Shown: positions 7,857 to 14,852, counted from the first letter of the stretch. The stretch is DNA of 28,283 nucleotides from Trebonia sp035294225 (GCA_035294225.1 DATGLH010000009.1:1-28283); one strand, 5' to 3'. Made by a program: numbers and translations. Notes: a model not told the origin generated them from the letters alone.

Positions 7857-8303
7857 TCAGCGCCATGCCCGGCGACGTCCGAACACCGGCGGGTCATCGC
7901 CGTTCAGCGTCACGTACAGCCCTTCGCCGAGCGTCCGCGGCGGGGGAGGCTCCCTCGGCGACGGCATGCACCTCCGCGCCCGCGTCCAGCGCCCCGGTGA
8001 TCACGGCCGGCGGCATGCCGCGCCGCGGGAACGGGTAAGGCGCCGCCTGCGCCCCGGCGTACCCGGCGTTCCGCGCGGCGAGGTCACGCGCGATGCCGCG
8101 CACCAGGTCCGCGGTGTCCTGCGGCTCGGCGAGCAGCGCGCCGACCGCCTGGCACACCTCGATGAGGTGCGGAAAGCCGCGGAACGCGGAGAACTCGCGC
8201 AGTGCCTGCGCGGTTCGCGGCACCGGCCGGCCGGGTGCCGCCGCGTCGGCCCGAGCACCGTAGCTACCGGCGCAGAACCTGCTAAATGAACGTGAGGTTC
8301 CAC
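7857..8303 (-). pseudogene. Adenosine deaminase remnant, frameshifted and internally deleted
   Basis: Three pieces of one family lie in order on the minus strand but in different frames. The first (8303 downwards) reads VEPHVHLAGSAPVATVLG, the metal-binding HxH start of adenosine deaminases, although the usual Glu of HLEG is Ala. After a frameshift near 8240 comes LREFSAFRGFPHLIEVCQAV, then LLAEPQDTADLVRGIARDLA and ARNAGYAGAQ with RRGMPPAVITGALDAG. This matches the region after the first helix up to the first part of the barrel. A third frame gives LYVTLNGDDPPVFG at 7878-7919, the C-terminal metal-site motif (TLNSDDPxMFG in the family), with a stop at 7857-7859. The roughly 200 residues that normally separate the last two pieces are gone. 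The gene cannot make a deaminase. Codons around the HxH part are unusually AT-rich for this window. Confidence 0.8.
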
Positions 8304-8449
8304 CCTGGCAGCTTGGCTATGAACGATCCGGCCGAGGTCATACCGGAGCCTCTCCCAGGCCCCCATCCGCATATCCGCCGTTCCTTACATTAAAACGTAA
8401 GAATTATCCCGAACGTACGCGTGGTGACTCCCGCGCCCGCCACCTCCGC

Positions 8450-8521
8450 GCCGCAGGCAGCCCTGCGGCGGTCCGGGCATCTGCAGATGCGCGGGACCGC
8501 TTACCGGCGCGCCTGCGCGCC
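8450..8521 (-). terminator. Three consecutive dyads downstream of the HhH-GPD gene
   Basis: GCCGCAGG/CCTGCGGC (8450-8457 and 8462-8469) forms an 8-bp stem with a 4-base loop. GCATCTGCAGATGC (8477-8490) is a perfect 14-bp palindrome. GGCGCGC/GCGCGCC (8506-8512 and 8515-8521) is another dyad, 17 bases past the HhH-GPD stop. The last one is best placed to terminate that minus-strand gene. Confidence 0.5.
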
Positions 8522-8538
8522 AGCCGGCGGCACCCGGC

Positions 8539-9108
8539 CTACTTCGCCGCCTTGGCGGCCTTCATGGCCTGCTTGTGGGCCCGCACCCGGCCGAGCGACT
8601 CGGCGTCGCAGATGTCCGCCACGGACAGGTACACCCCCTCCGCGCCGAACGCCCCGGCCGCCTCCCGCCACCCGTCCGGCCGCACGCCGAGCCGCTTTCC
8701 GAGCAGGGCGACGAAGATCTTCGCCTTCTGCTCACCGAACCCGGGCAGCGCCGAGATCCGCTTGAGCAGCTCGGCGCCGGACGACGCCGTGGACCACACC
8801 GCCGCCGGGTCCCCGTCGTACTCGGCCACGATCAGCCGCGCCAGCTCCTGCACCCGGGCGGCCATCGCCTTCGGGAAGCGGTGCAGCGCCGGGCGCTCGG
8901 CGAAGACGGCGGCGAGCTCCTCGGGGTTGTACCCGGCGAGCTCGTCCGCGGTCGGCTCGTGCCCCAGCCGCCGCGCCAGATCGCGCGGTGCGCTGAAAGC
9001 GCGTTCCAGCGGTATCTGCTGATCGAGTAGCATCGCGATTAGGAGGGCGAGCGGGCTGCGCGCCAGCAGCTCGTTCGCCTCGGCGTCGACCGGCATCGAG
9101 ATCGGCAC
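8539..9108 (-). CDS. HhH-GPD-type base excision DNA repair family protein
   Basis: The 189-residue protein matches the compact actinobacterial HhH-GPD family related to endonuclease III-like glycosylases. The N-terminal LLIAMLLDQQIPLERAF corresponds to the glycosylase start helix with its Gln-rich turn. The helix-hairpin-helix reads ALPGFGEQKAKIFVALLGKR (about 120-139), followed by GVRPDGW, whose Asp is at the place of the catalytic Asp. There is no C-terminal 4Fe-4S Cys cluster and the protein is shorter than Nth or MutY, so the reaction is uncertain; the family is often annotated only as HhH-GPD. The start is GTG at 9106-9108 with GGAGG six bases upstream; an ATG four codons further in is less well spaced. 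The C-terminus is Lys/Ala-rich. It is divergent from the small membrane protein gene at 9173. Confidence 0.85.
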   Translation of the reverse strand: MPISMPVDAEANELLARSPLALLIAMLLDQQIPLERAFSAPRDLARRLGHEPTADELAGYNPEELAAVFAERPALHRFPKAMAARVQELARLIVAEYDGDPAAVWSTASSGAELLKRISALPGFGEQKAKIFVALLGKRLGVRPDGWREAAGAFGAEGVYLSVADICDAESLGRVRAHKQAMKAAKAAK

Positions 9109-9172
9109 GGGGGACCTCCACGGATATAAGCTGGATTGCGGCTGGATGGCAGCCCGGATGGATGGAGTCATC

Positions 9173-9361
9173 ATGGCACCGCACATGAAGTGGGCTATCG
9201 CAGGGATCGTCATCGGGCTGATCCTGTTCATTATCAGTCCGTGGGTCGCGATCGGGGTGATCGCCGTCGCGATCGGCGTTCCGACCGCCGCGTGGCTGAT
9301 GCTCGACAAGTCGCAGCGCCGCCGCTTCCGCGAGATCCGCCGCCGCCAGCTCAACCGGTAG
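9173..9361 (+). CDS. Small membrane protein (62 aa)
   Basis: The ATG at 9173 has GGAG five bases upstream. The product starts MAPHMKWAIAGIVIGLILFI and has two closely spaced hydrophobic segments (about residues 7-22 and 24-42). A strongly basic tail of Arg, Lys and Gln follows (SQRRRFREIRRRQ). It is probably an inner-membrane protein with both ends in the cytoplasm. I do not recognise a family. A start at 9146 in the same frame is possible but has no ribosome site. It is divergently transcribed from the HhH-GPD gene, with 64 bases between the two starts. Confidence 0.7.
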   Translation: MAPHMKWAIAGIVIGLILFIISPWVAIGVIAVAIGVPTAAWLMLDKSQRRRFREIRRRQLNR

Positions 9362-9393
9362 GCCGGCGCCGGCGGCGGCGCCGCGCGGCCTGC

Positions 9394-10221
9394 CTACCTG
9401 CCTTCGGCGACCCGGGTGATGTAGGTGATGCCGACGAACGAGCGGTACACCGCGAGCGGGTCGTCTCCCTCGATCCGCAGCGTCCGGGTGCCGGTCCGTT
9501 CGACCCCCTTCACCCAGCTCGCGACCTCCGCCATGTCGGCGGTCTGCACGTGCACGTCCAGCCGGGCCGGCAGCGCGATGTCCGGTGCCGGGACCGACCC
9601 TGCCCGCCGCACCGCCGCCGTCGCGGCAGCCGCGATCGCCTCGCGCGCGTCGAGCGGGTGCAGCTGGGAGGCGGCGAAGCGGGTGATCGACTCCTTGACC
9701 GCGACCCGTTCGGCTTCCTTGAAGAAGGGACCGCCCTCGTTTATCGTCTGCTGGTCGCCGGTGATCAGCACCACCGGCGCCCGGCAGGCGAGCGCGACCA
9801 GCCCGTTGATCCCGCTCTCCCCGCACTCGGTGCCGTTGAGCTCCGCCTTCGACACGACCGAGGGGTTGTAGGTGTGCGAGAGCACCGAGCTCTCGCCGGA
9901 GATCGACCCGTGGTAGCCGACGAAGAACACGGCGTCCACCGACGGGTCCATGCCTTCCATCATGTACAGCGGCTTGTGCCGCCCGGCAACGTACACGGCC
10001 CGGCCGTGCAGGCCGGCCGGGTCGAGATTGTTCATCGCGCCGTGCGAGTCGTTGCAGACGATCTCGGTCGCCCCGCCTGCCAGCGCCCCGTCGATCGCCG
10101 CGTTCACCTCGCCCAGCAGCAGCGCGCGTCCCTCCTCGTAGGCCTGGCCCGGAGGGCGGCACTGGGACCAGTCGACGATCCCGGCGACGCCTTCCATGTC
10201 GAAGGAAATGAAGATCTTCAC
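9394..10221 (-). CDS. M55 family D-aminopeptidase (DppA-like)
   Basis: The 275-residue protein has the full set of M55 motifs. MKIFISFDMEGVAGI carries zinc ligands D8 and E10, EIVCNDSHGAMNNLDP carries H60, and VFFVGYHGSISG carries H104. VLSHTYNP has the H116 expected to act in catalysis, and ELNGTECGESGING carries E132, in the place of the last metal ligand of Bacillus DppA. Members are zinc-dependent decameric D-aminopeptidases that cleave D-Ala-D-Ala or D-amino-acid peptides in the cytoplasm. The length matches the family. The start is GTG at 10219-10221 with only a weak purine-rich site upstream. No dipeptide transporter genes are adjacent, so use of peptidoglycan peptides is a family-based guess. 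A 15-bp minisatellite lies 108 bases upstream of its start. Confidence 0.93.
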   Translation of the reverse strand: MKIFISFDMEGVAGIVDWSQCRPPGQAYEEGRALLLGEVNAAIDGALAGGATEIVCNDSHGAMNNLDPAGLHGRAVYVAGRHKPLYMMEGMDPSVDAVFFVGYHGSISGESSVLSHTYNPSVVSKAELNGTECGESGINGLVALACRAPVVLITGDQQTINEGGPFFKEAERVAVKESITRFAASQLHPLDAREAIAAAATAAVRRAGSVPAPDIALPARLDVHVQTADMAEVASWVKGVERTGTRTLRIEGDDPLAVYRSFVGITYITRVAEGR

Positions 10222-10328
10222 GTCCGCGTCTATACCCGCTTTCCCCGCGCCGCCGGCCAGACCGGGGCAAGCCCCGGCAAACCGTGCCGCGGGCCGCCCG
10301 CTCTCTCACCCGGCGCGCCCCGGCGCGC

Positions 10329-10531
10329 CGCTTCGCCGTCGGCCGCTTTGCCGTCGGTCGTCTTGCCGCCGACTGCTTCGCTGCCGGCCGTCTTGCCGCC
10401 GGCCGCCTCGCTGCCGGCCGCCTTGCCGCTTCGCCGTCGGTCGCTTCGCCGTCGGTCGCTTTGCCGCCGGCCGCCTCGCTGCCGGCCGCCTCGCTGCCGG
10501 CCGTCTTGCCGCCGGCCGTCTTGCCGCCAGC
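10329..10531. repeat. 15-bp minisatellite, 13 full copies and one truncated copy
   Basis: The degenerate unit CGYYTYGCYGYCGGC repeats without interruption. Examples are 10329-10343, 10344-10358 and 10404-10418. One copy is cut to 8 bases at 10419-10426. This changes frame inside the array on both strands, so no single reading frame crosses it: five-residue motifs such as FAVGR on the plus strand and GGKTA or GSEAA on the minus strand switch partway. I treat it as non-coding tandem repeat. The 450-base gap 10222-10673 holds no other supported feature. Confidence 0.9.
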
Positions 10532-10673
10532 GGCCCCGGCTGCCCTCGGTCCCTCGGCCCCGCCGGGGAGCCCCGTGCCCGGCGCGCGTGCCGAGCCGAC
10601 GCCGGAAATAAAGATCTCCGCGCATCCATTATCCCGGACGAGCCTTCTCGTCTCGTCAGACCAGGAGCACCAC

Positions 10674-11177
10674 ATGGCAGTCCGTCGCCTGAACCACGCG
10701 GTGTTGTACGTGAATGGGCTAAAGCGCGAGGTCGACTTCTACACGCAGACCCTTGGCTTCGAGGTCCGGATGGAGATCCCCGGCCGCGCCGCGTTCCTCC
10801 GGTCGCCGGGGTCCGCCAACGACCACGACCTCGGCTTGTTCGAGATCGGCGCCGGTCACGCGTCCGGCCGGCCCGAGGTGGGGCTCTACCACCTCGCCTG
10901 GGAGGTCGGCACGCTGGCCGAACTCGTCGAGGCGCGGCAGAAGCTGCTCCAGGCTGGCGCGCTGGTGGGAGAGAGCGACCACCGGCTGTCCAAGTCGCTG
11001 TACGCCAAGGACCCCAGCGGCATCGAGTTCGAGGTCATGTGGCGGGTGCCCGTCGAAGACTGGGAGAGCGAGCTCGCCCAGGGCAGTGAGTACACCGTCC
11101 CGCTCGACTGGGACCGCACCCTGAGCCGCTGGGACACCCACCGCGAAACCGGCGCCGCCGCCGGCTCTCCCACCTGA
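10674..11177 (+). CDS. VOC family (glyoxalase/dioxygenase superfamily) protein
   Basis: The ATG at 10674 has AGGAG six bases upstream and gives a 167-residue protein. Two beta-alpha-beta-beta-beta modules are seen: RLNHAVLYVNGLKREVDFYT with LGFEVR, and VGLYHLAWEVG with a helix before SKSLYAKDPSGIEFEVMW. H8, H73 and E120 sit at the positions of the three metal ligands of the vicinal oxygen chelate superfamily. This makes it a metal-binding lyase, dioxygenase or isomerase; it is close in form to proteins annotated as catechol-2,3-dioxygenase-like or glyoxalase, but the substrate cannot be read from the sequence. The frame is open upstream through the minisatellite, but that part shows no similarity. 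The last codons (GAAAGSPT) belong to a degenerate tandem repeat that continues past the stop. Confidence 0.85.
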   Translation: MAVRRLNHAVLYVNGLKREVDFYTQTLGFEVRMEIPGRAAFLRSPGSANDHDLGLFEIGAGHASGRPEVGLYHLAWEVGTLAELVEARQKLLQAGALVGESDHRLSKSLYAKDPSGIEFEVMWRVPVEDWESELAQGSEYTVPLDWDRTLSRWDTHRETGAAAGSPT

Positions 11178-11251
11178 CGCCCCCGCCGCCGGCTCTCCCA
11201 CCCAGCCCGCCGCCGCCTCTCCCAGCTGACGCCCCCGCCGCCGGCCGCCCC
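11154..11251 (+). repeat. Degenerate tandem repeat of the VOC gene 3' end
   Basis: The text GCCGCCGGCTCTCCCAC, which includes the last codons and stop of the VOC gene, recurs downstream. Copies begin at about 11157, 11185, 11209 and (partial) 11237. Units are 24-31 bases and carry TGACGCCCCC in two of them. The copies repeat the gene's ending and stop region. Confidence 0.75.
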
Positions 11252-11312
11252 TGGCGCCAGCCGCCGCCGGTCGCCCCCGAGCCCCGGCTGGCCAGCCCCG
11301 CACCCCGCCCCC

Positions 11313-11366
11313 CGGATGAATGTGACATCGAGCCGCCTATAGGCGGCTCGATGTCACATTCATCCG
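11313..11366. repeat. 54-bp perfect palindrome
   Basis: The left arm (11313-11339) begins CGGATGAATGTGACATCGAG and is followed at once by its exact reverse complement (11340-11366), meeting at CCTATAGG. There is no loop and no mismatch over 27 bp on each side. It lies between the convergent VOC and DinB genes. Its position suits a bidirectional terminator, but zero spacing and length exceed a usual terminator; protein-binding or cruciform roles are possible. Confidence 0.95.
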
Positions 11367-11370
11367 CCCT

Positions 11371-11485
11371 GGGGGGCCGCTACTTCCCCTGCGGGCCGCC
11401 ACTTCTCCAGGGCCTGCTACTTTTCCAGGCCGCTATTTCCCCAGGGGTCCCTATTTTCCCAGGAGCCGCTATTTCCCCAGGGGGG
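11371..11485 (-). repeat. Degenerate 16-20 bp repeats at the DinB gene 3' end
   Basis: Six loosely repeated units of the type GCCGCTATTTCCCCAGGG fill the gap. Examples are GCCGCTACTTCCCCTGC, GCCGCCACTTCTCCAGG, GCTACTTTTCCAG and GCCGCTATTTCCCCAGGG twice. The array runs into the DinB stop codon (GGGGCTACTCGCC), so it looks like repeated duplication of the gene's end. Confidence 0.75.
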
Positions 11486-11989
11486 CTACTCGCCGGTGGC
11501 GCCGTCGATGCGTTCCCGGAGCAGGTCGGCGTGGCCGAGGTGGCGCGCGTACTCCTCGATCATGTGCAGGTAGATGAAGCGCAGCGACATCGTCTCGCCG
11601 TTGTGGGTGAAGGTGGCGTCCAGGGGTGCGTTCGCTGCGGCCGCGTCGGCGAGGCGGCACTCCTCGGTGAACCGAGCGTAGTCGGCGGCCGCCCGTGCCG
11701 GGTCGGTCGCCTTGAAGGCGGCCTCCCGTTCGTAGGCGTCCTCGATCGGTTCGCCGGCGAACCGCTGGCGGAACCAGGTGCGCTCGACCCGCGTCATGTG
11801 CCGGACCAGCCCTAGCAGGGACAACTGCGACGGCGGCACGGCGCGTTCGGCTAGCTGCTCGCCGGTCAGCCCCTGGCACTTATATAGCAGCGTGGCGCGG
11901 TGCCAGTCGAGAAAGGCCTGCAACATGACGCGCTCGCCGCCGGCCAGCGGCCCTCCGGGCCGCGACACCTGGGGTGCTCTCCACGTCAC
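11486..11989 (-). CDS. DinB superfamily protein (DUF664 type)
   Basis: The 167-residue protein is a four-helix-bundle DinB-like protein of the actinobacterial DUF664 group. Typical text includes MTWRAPQVSRPGGPL, then RVMLQAFLDWHRATLLYKCQ, LTGEQLAERAVPPSQLSLLG, LVRHMTRVERTWFRQRFAGE and MIEEYARHLGHADLLRERID. The His of VRHM and the pair in EYARHLGHADL are the metal-ligand positions of the superfamily. Relatives include mycothiol- or bacillithiol-dependent S-transferases, so thiol transfer or detoxification is possible, but substrates are not shown. The GTG start at 11987-11989 is chosen because it yields the MTWxAP N-terminus seen across the family, even though its ribosome site is poor. Three hairpins lie directly upstream and may affect its expression. 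Confidence 0.88.
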   Translation of the reverse strand: MTWRAPQVSRPGGPLAGGERVMLQAFLDWHRATLLYKCQGLTGEQLAERAVPPSQLSLLGLVRHMTRVERTWFRQRFAGEPIEDAYEREAAFKATDPARAAADYARFTEECRLADAAAANAPLDATFTHNGETMSLRFIYLHMIEEYARHLGHADLLRERIDGATGE

Positions 11990-11998
11990 CGCACCATG

Positions 11999-12087
11999 AT
12001 GCCAGGCGGCATGCTGCCGCGCCTACGGCGCGGCAGCCCCGTGACCGTGTGTCGTTTGAACGCCCACAGCGTTCAAACGACACACGG
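11999..12087. repeat. Cluster of three hairpins between the DinB and TPR genes
   Basis: ATGCC/GGCAT (11999-12003 and 12008-12012) is followed directly by GCTGCCGCGCC/GGCGCGGCAGC (12013-12023 and 12027-12037), an 11-bp stem with a TAC loop. Next comes a perfect 19-bp stem, CCGTGTGTCGTTTGAACGC (12045-12063), pairing with 12069-12087 across the loop CCACA. The last may terminate the minus-strand TPR gene ending at 12212, or form part of the DinB promoter region. Confidence 0.85.
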
Positions 12088-12150
12088 AAGCCCGGAAGGG
12101 GGCGAGCCGCGTGGTGGCAGCGGCGCATGGGAGAACGAGACGCAGGCACC

Positions 12151-12186
12151 GGGCCGAAACGCGGGCCGCGCGGGCCGAAACGCGGG
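12151..12186. repeat. 15-bp direct repeat
   Basis: GGGCCGAAACGCGGG occurs at 12151-12165 and 12172-12186 with a 21-base period, in the short gap after the TPR gene. No function is evident. Confidence 0.8.
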
Positions 12187-12211
12187 GCGGGCCACCGGGC
12201 CACGGCGACGG

Positions 12212-13303
12212 TCAGCGGCGGGCAGGGGAGGAACCCTGGCGGCTGCTCCTGCCGCCCGGCACCCCCGGCTGGCTCCTGCCGCCGGGTGAGCGGAGCCGGG
12301 CGGTGGCGAGTATCCGCGCGGCGATGGTGACGACGATGGCGACCGGCAGCGTCTGCGGGAGTTCGTCGCCGGGGGCGAGGGCGACCGCCGCGAACGCCGC
12401 GGCGACGCCGCCGACGGCCACCGCCAGCGCGGTGGCCACCCGGCGGCTGCACAGCGTGCGGCGGACCAGTCGCCGGGCCTCGCGCGGCAGCCGGAGCACC
12501 ATGACGCCGAAGCCCGCCGCGGTCCCCAGCGCGAGCACGCCGAAGGCGAGGGCGAGCGGGAACCGGTCGACGTGCGTGACCGCGGGCACCCAGAGCATGA
12601 GCATGGCGACCAGCACGAAGATGTAGATCGTCCGGGAAATGGCGCGCAAGATGACCACGTCGATGTTCCTGCTGTAGATGTGCTCACCGGGCGTGGTCCG
12701 CGCCGCGTTGATGAAGTGCCTGATCGCTCCGGCGGTGTCGTGCCGCCGGAGGCGGATCCGGCCGAGTTCGTTCATCGCCCCGCTGTGCGCGGGATCGAGG
12801 GCCAGGGCCCGTTCCTGATGCGACCGGGCCGCTTCCAGGTCGCCCCGCGCCAGCGCCACCTTGCCGGACAGGAAATGAACGTCGGGCTCGTCCGGCGCGA
12901 GCCGCCGCGCCTCCGCGGCGGCCGCGGCGGCCAGGGCATGCTGGGACGCGGCGAGCGCCGCCTGCGCCACGCAGACATGCGTCTGCCAGTACGACGGGGC
13001 CAGGCGGCGGGACTCGACCGCCGCGCGCAGCGCCTCGGCATGGTTGCCCAGGTGCATCAGCGCGTTGCTGGCCAGCCGGTGCGGCCACTCCTCGGCCGGC
13101 TCGATCGCCGCGGCGCGGTTGGCGGCCTCGACGGCCTCGGCGTAGCGGTCCGCGCCCAGGTGCGCCCGGGCGAACAGGCACCACGCGCGCGAAGAACCCG
13201 GTTCGGCGGACACCACGCGGGCGAGCAGCGACGAGGCCTCCTCGTAGCGCCCGAGGTCGAGCATGGTGGCGGCCCGCGCCAGCTCCTGCCTAAGCTCCGT
13301 CAA
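12212..13303 (-). CDS. TPR-repeat membrane protein
   Basis: The first 205 of 363 residues form about six tetratricopeptide helix pairs, for example GRYEEASSLLARVVSAEPGS, DRYAEAVEAANRAAAIEP, GNHAEALRAAVESRRLAPS, GDLEAARSHQERALALDP and DTAGAIRHFINAARTTPG. After HIYSRNID come four hydrophobic spans at about 223-240, 250-270, 289-310 and 319-335, then a basic Ser/Gly/Arg tail. The TPR part should face the cytoplasm and bind a partner protein; the AAA+ ATPase encoded 52 bases upstream on the same strand is the natural candidate. An in-frame TGA lies five codons before the TTG start at 13303, so translation must begin there or at the ATG at 13264. No clear ribosome site is seen for either. The function of the complex is unknown. 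Confidence 0.8.
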   Translation of the reverse strand: MTELRQELARAATMLDLGRYEEASSLLARVVSAEPGSSRAWCLFARAHLGADRYAEAVEAANRAAAIEPAEEWPHRLASNALMHLGNHAEALRAAVESRRLAPSYWQTHVCVAQAALAASQHALAAAAAAEARRLAPDEPDVHFLSGKVALARGDLEAARSHQERALALDPAHSGAMNELGRIRLRRHDTAGAIRHFINAARTTPGEHIYSRNIDVVILRAISRTIYIFVLVAMLMLWVPAVTHVDRFPLALAFGVLALGTAAGFGVMVLRLPREARRLVRRTLCSRRVATALAVAVGGVAAAFAAVALAPGDELPQTLPVAIVVTIAARILATARLRSPGGRSQPGVPGGRSSRQGSSPARR

Positions 13304-13332
13304 GTCGCCGTTCCGTCAAGTCGCCGTTCCGT
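13301..13332. repeat. 16-bp tandem repeat at the TPR gene start
   Basis: CAAGTCGCCGTTCCGT occurs twice back to back (13301-13316 and 13317-13332). On the minus strand this places a TTG in each copy. The proximal TTG is the TPR gene start, and the duplication occupies the place of a normal ribosome site. Confidence 0.85.
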
Positions 13333-13355
13333 CAGCCAAGCCGTCGCGCGAGCCG

Positions 13356-14777
13356 TCAAATCAGGCGCCGCTTCCGGAGGTATGCCACCAGATCATCGTA
13401 AGCGCCGCCCTCGTTGGCGAACAGCGCCACGTTCCGCGCCGTGTCGAGCCAGGTGCCGAGCGACGGCTTCACCTCCGCGATCGCCGCCTCCAGATCGGCC
13501 TGCCCGATCAGCCTGGGCTCGCCGCGGCGCACCGAGTCGAGCAGCGCGCGTTCGGCGGCGGTCTCGCAGATGTGCGCGATGTCCGCGCCGGAGTACCCGT
13601 CGGTCAGCCGGGACAGCCGCGCCAGGTCGATCCCGGCGACCGGCCGGTCCCGCAGGTGGAAGCGGAACACCCCTTCCCGCGCCGGGCCGTCCGGCGGCAG
13701 CACGAGCAGCGTCCGGTCGAACCGGCCCGGCCGCCGCAGGGCGCTGTCCACGTCCCACGGATGGTTGGTCGCGGCCAGCAGGAACACTCCGGTGTTGTCC
13801 GAGGCCACGTCGTCGAGCTCGAGCAGCAGCTGGTTCACGGCCGAGCGCATCGGCGTGTTCCGCAGCTGGGACCGCTTCTGCCCGATCGCGTCCACCTCGT
13901 CGAGGAAGAGCACGCACGGCGCGTTGCGCCGGGCGATCTGGAAAAGCTCGTGAATGTTGCGCTCAGACCGGCCGACGAACATGTCGATCAGGTCCGCGAA
14001 CGACACGGTGATGAACCGCGCGCCGAGTTCGCCGGCCACCGCGCGGGCGATGAACGTCTTGCCGCACCCGGGCGGCCCGTACAGCAGCAGGCCGCCGCGC
14101 AGCGACTTGCCGTACAGCCGGCGCAGTTCGGGGTTGCGCATCGGTGCCAGGAAGGCCGCCTCAAGGCGCTTCTTGACCTCGGTCATGCCGGCCACGTCGG
14201 CGAGCGTCAGGCCGGCGTGCTCGGCGTCGTAGGCGCGCGCCTCCTCGATCCCGGCGGAGGTGGCGCTCGCGTCGTCCACGAACATCGCGGGCAGCACGTC
14301 GCGCAGCTCATCCTCGGCCTGTGACCAGTCGTAGCTCGCCGCCACGTCGTCCTCGGCGGGGCCGCCGCCGGACTCACGGACGGGGTCGGGGGCGGAGCCG
14401 TCGGCGGGGGCGCCCGGCGCCTCGCGCCCGTCGCCGCCGGGATCGGCCGCCGTGGCGTCCGGCACCGCCGCGGAGGACGGTGCGTCCGGGCCAGCCGCGG
14501 CCGTCCGTTCGGAAGCGACCGGAGGACCCGCGGAAGCGACCGGAGGACCCGCGGGAGCGGACGGCTGCTGGCCGCCGGCGCCGGCGGCCGCGGTGAGCAT
14601 GGAAATCGCCTCCCCGTTTCCCGGGTCGCGCTGGAGCACGGCTCCCAGGTGCCTGACCGCCTCGTCGCGCTGCCCGGCGCGCAGCAGCAGCGCGGCCAGA
14701 TGCAGGCGCAGCGGCACGTCGTCGGGCATGGCGGCCACCGCGTTGCGCAGGCTTTCGAGTACGGGTTCGGGTTCCAT
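13356..14777 (-). CDS. AAA+ ATPase with N-terminal TPR-like hairpins and Pro/Ala linker
   Basis: Residues 1-65 of this 473-residue protein form TPR-like helices (VPLRLHLAALLLRAGQRDEA then VRHLGAVLQRDPGNGEA). A low-complexity Ala/Pro/Gly linker runs to about 145, then an acidic region, then a classical AAA module. Motifs are Walker A GPPGCGKT at 234-241, a pore-loop-like MFVG at 266-269, Walker B VLFLDE at 289-294, sensor Asn in AATNHPWD (N338) and arginine fingers in RRPGRFD (R349, R352). The module resembles single Cdc48/FtsH-type rings but lacks a zinc protease domain. It probably acts as a hexameric unfoldase or remodelling ATPase in the cytoplasm. It is followed by the TPR membrane protein gene, suggesting a functional pair. 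The linker DNA holds a 21-bp tandem repeat (14512-14532 and 14533-14553) encoding ASAGPPV twice. The start is the ATG at 14777 with a weak GGACGGA site. Confidence 0.88.
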   Translation of the reverse strand: MEPEPVLESLRNAVAAMPDDVPLRLHLAALLLRAGQRDEAVRHLGAVLQRDPGNGEAISMLTAAAGAGGQQPSAPAGPPVASAGPPVASERTAAAGPDAPSSAAVPDATAADPGGDGREAPGAPADGSAPDPVRESGGGPAEDDVAASYDWSQAEDELRDVLPAMFVDDASATSAGIEEARAYDAEHAGLTLADVAGMTEVKKRLEAAFLAPMRNPELRRLYGKSLRGGLLLYGPPGCGKTFIARAVAGELGARFITVSFADLIDMFVGRSERNIHELFQIARRNAPCVLFLDEVDAIGQKRSQLRNTPMRSAVNQLLLELDDVASDNTGVFLLAATNHPWDVDSALRRPGRFDRTLLVLPPDGPAREGVFRFHLRDRPVAGIDLARLSRLTDGYSGADIAHICETAAERALLDSVRRGEPRLIGQADLEAAIAEVKPSLGTWLDTARNVALFANEGGAYDDLVAYLRKRRLI

Positions 14778-14852
14778 ACGTCCGTCCGGGTATCAGGGTG
14801 CGGCCACATTCCACACTATGGGCTCTCGCGTCACCGCGGGAACCGTCCGCGC

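Noticed and set aside
8001..8372. Intact 123-residue gene starting at 8372
   Set aside because: Only its VEPHVHLAGSAPVATVL part matches a family; the remainder is out of frame with the other deaminase pieces, so it is part of a pseudogene.
10329..10531. CRISPR array
   Set aside because: The 15-bp units are contiguous with no unique spacers; it is a minisatellite.
10284..10673. N-terminal extension of the VOC protein through the minisatellite
   Set aside because: Frame shifts inside the array, the text is repeat-derived, and ATG 10674 has a well-spaced AGGAG.
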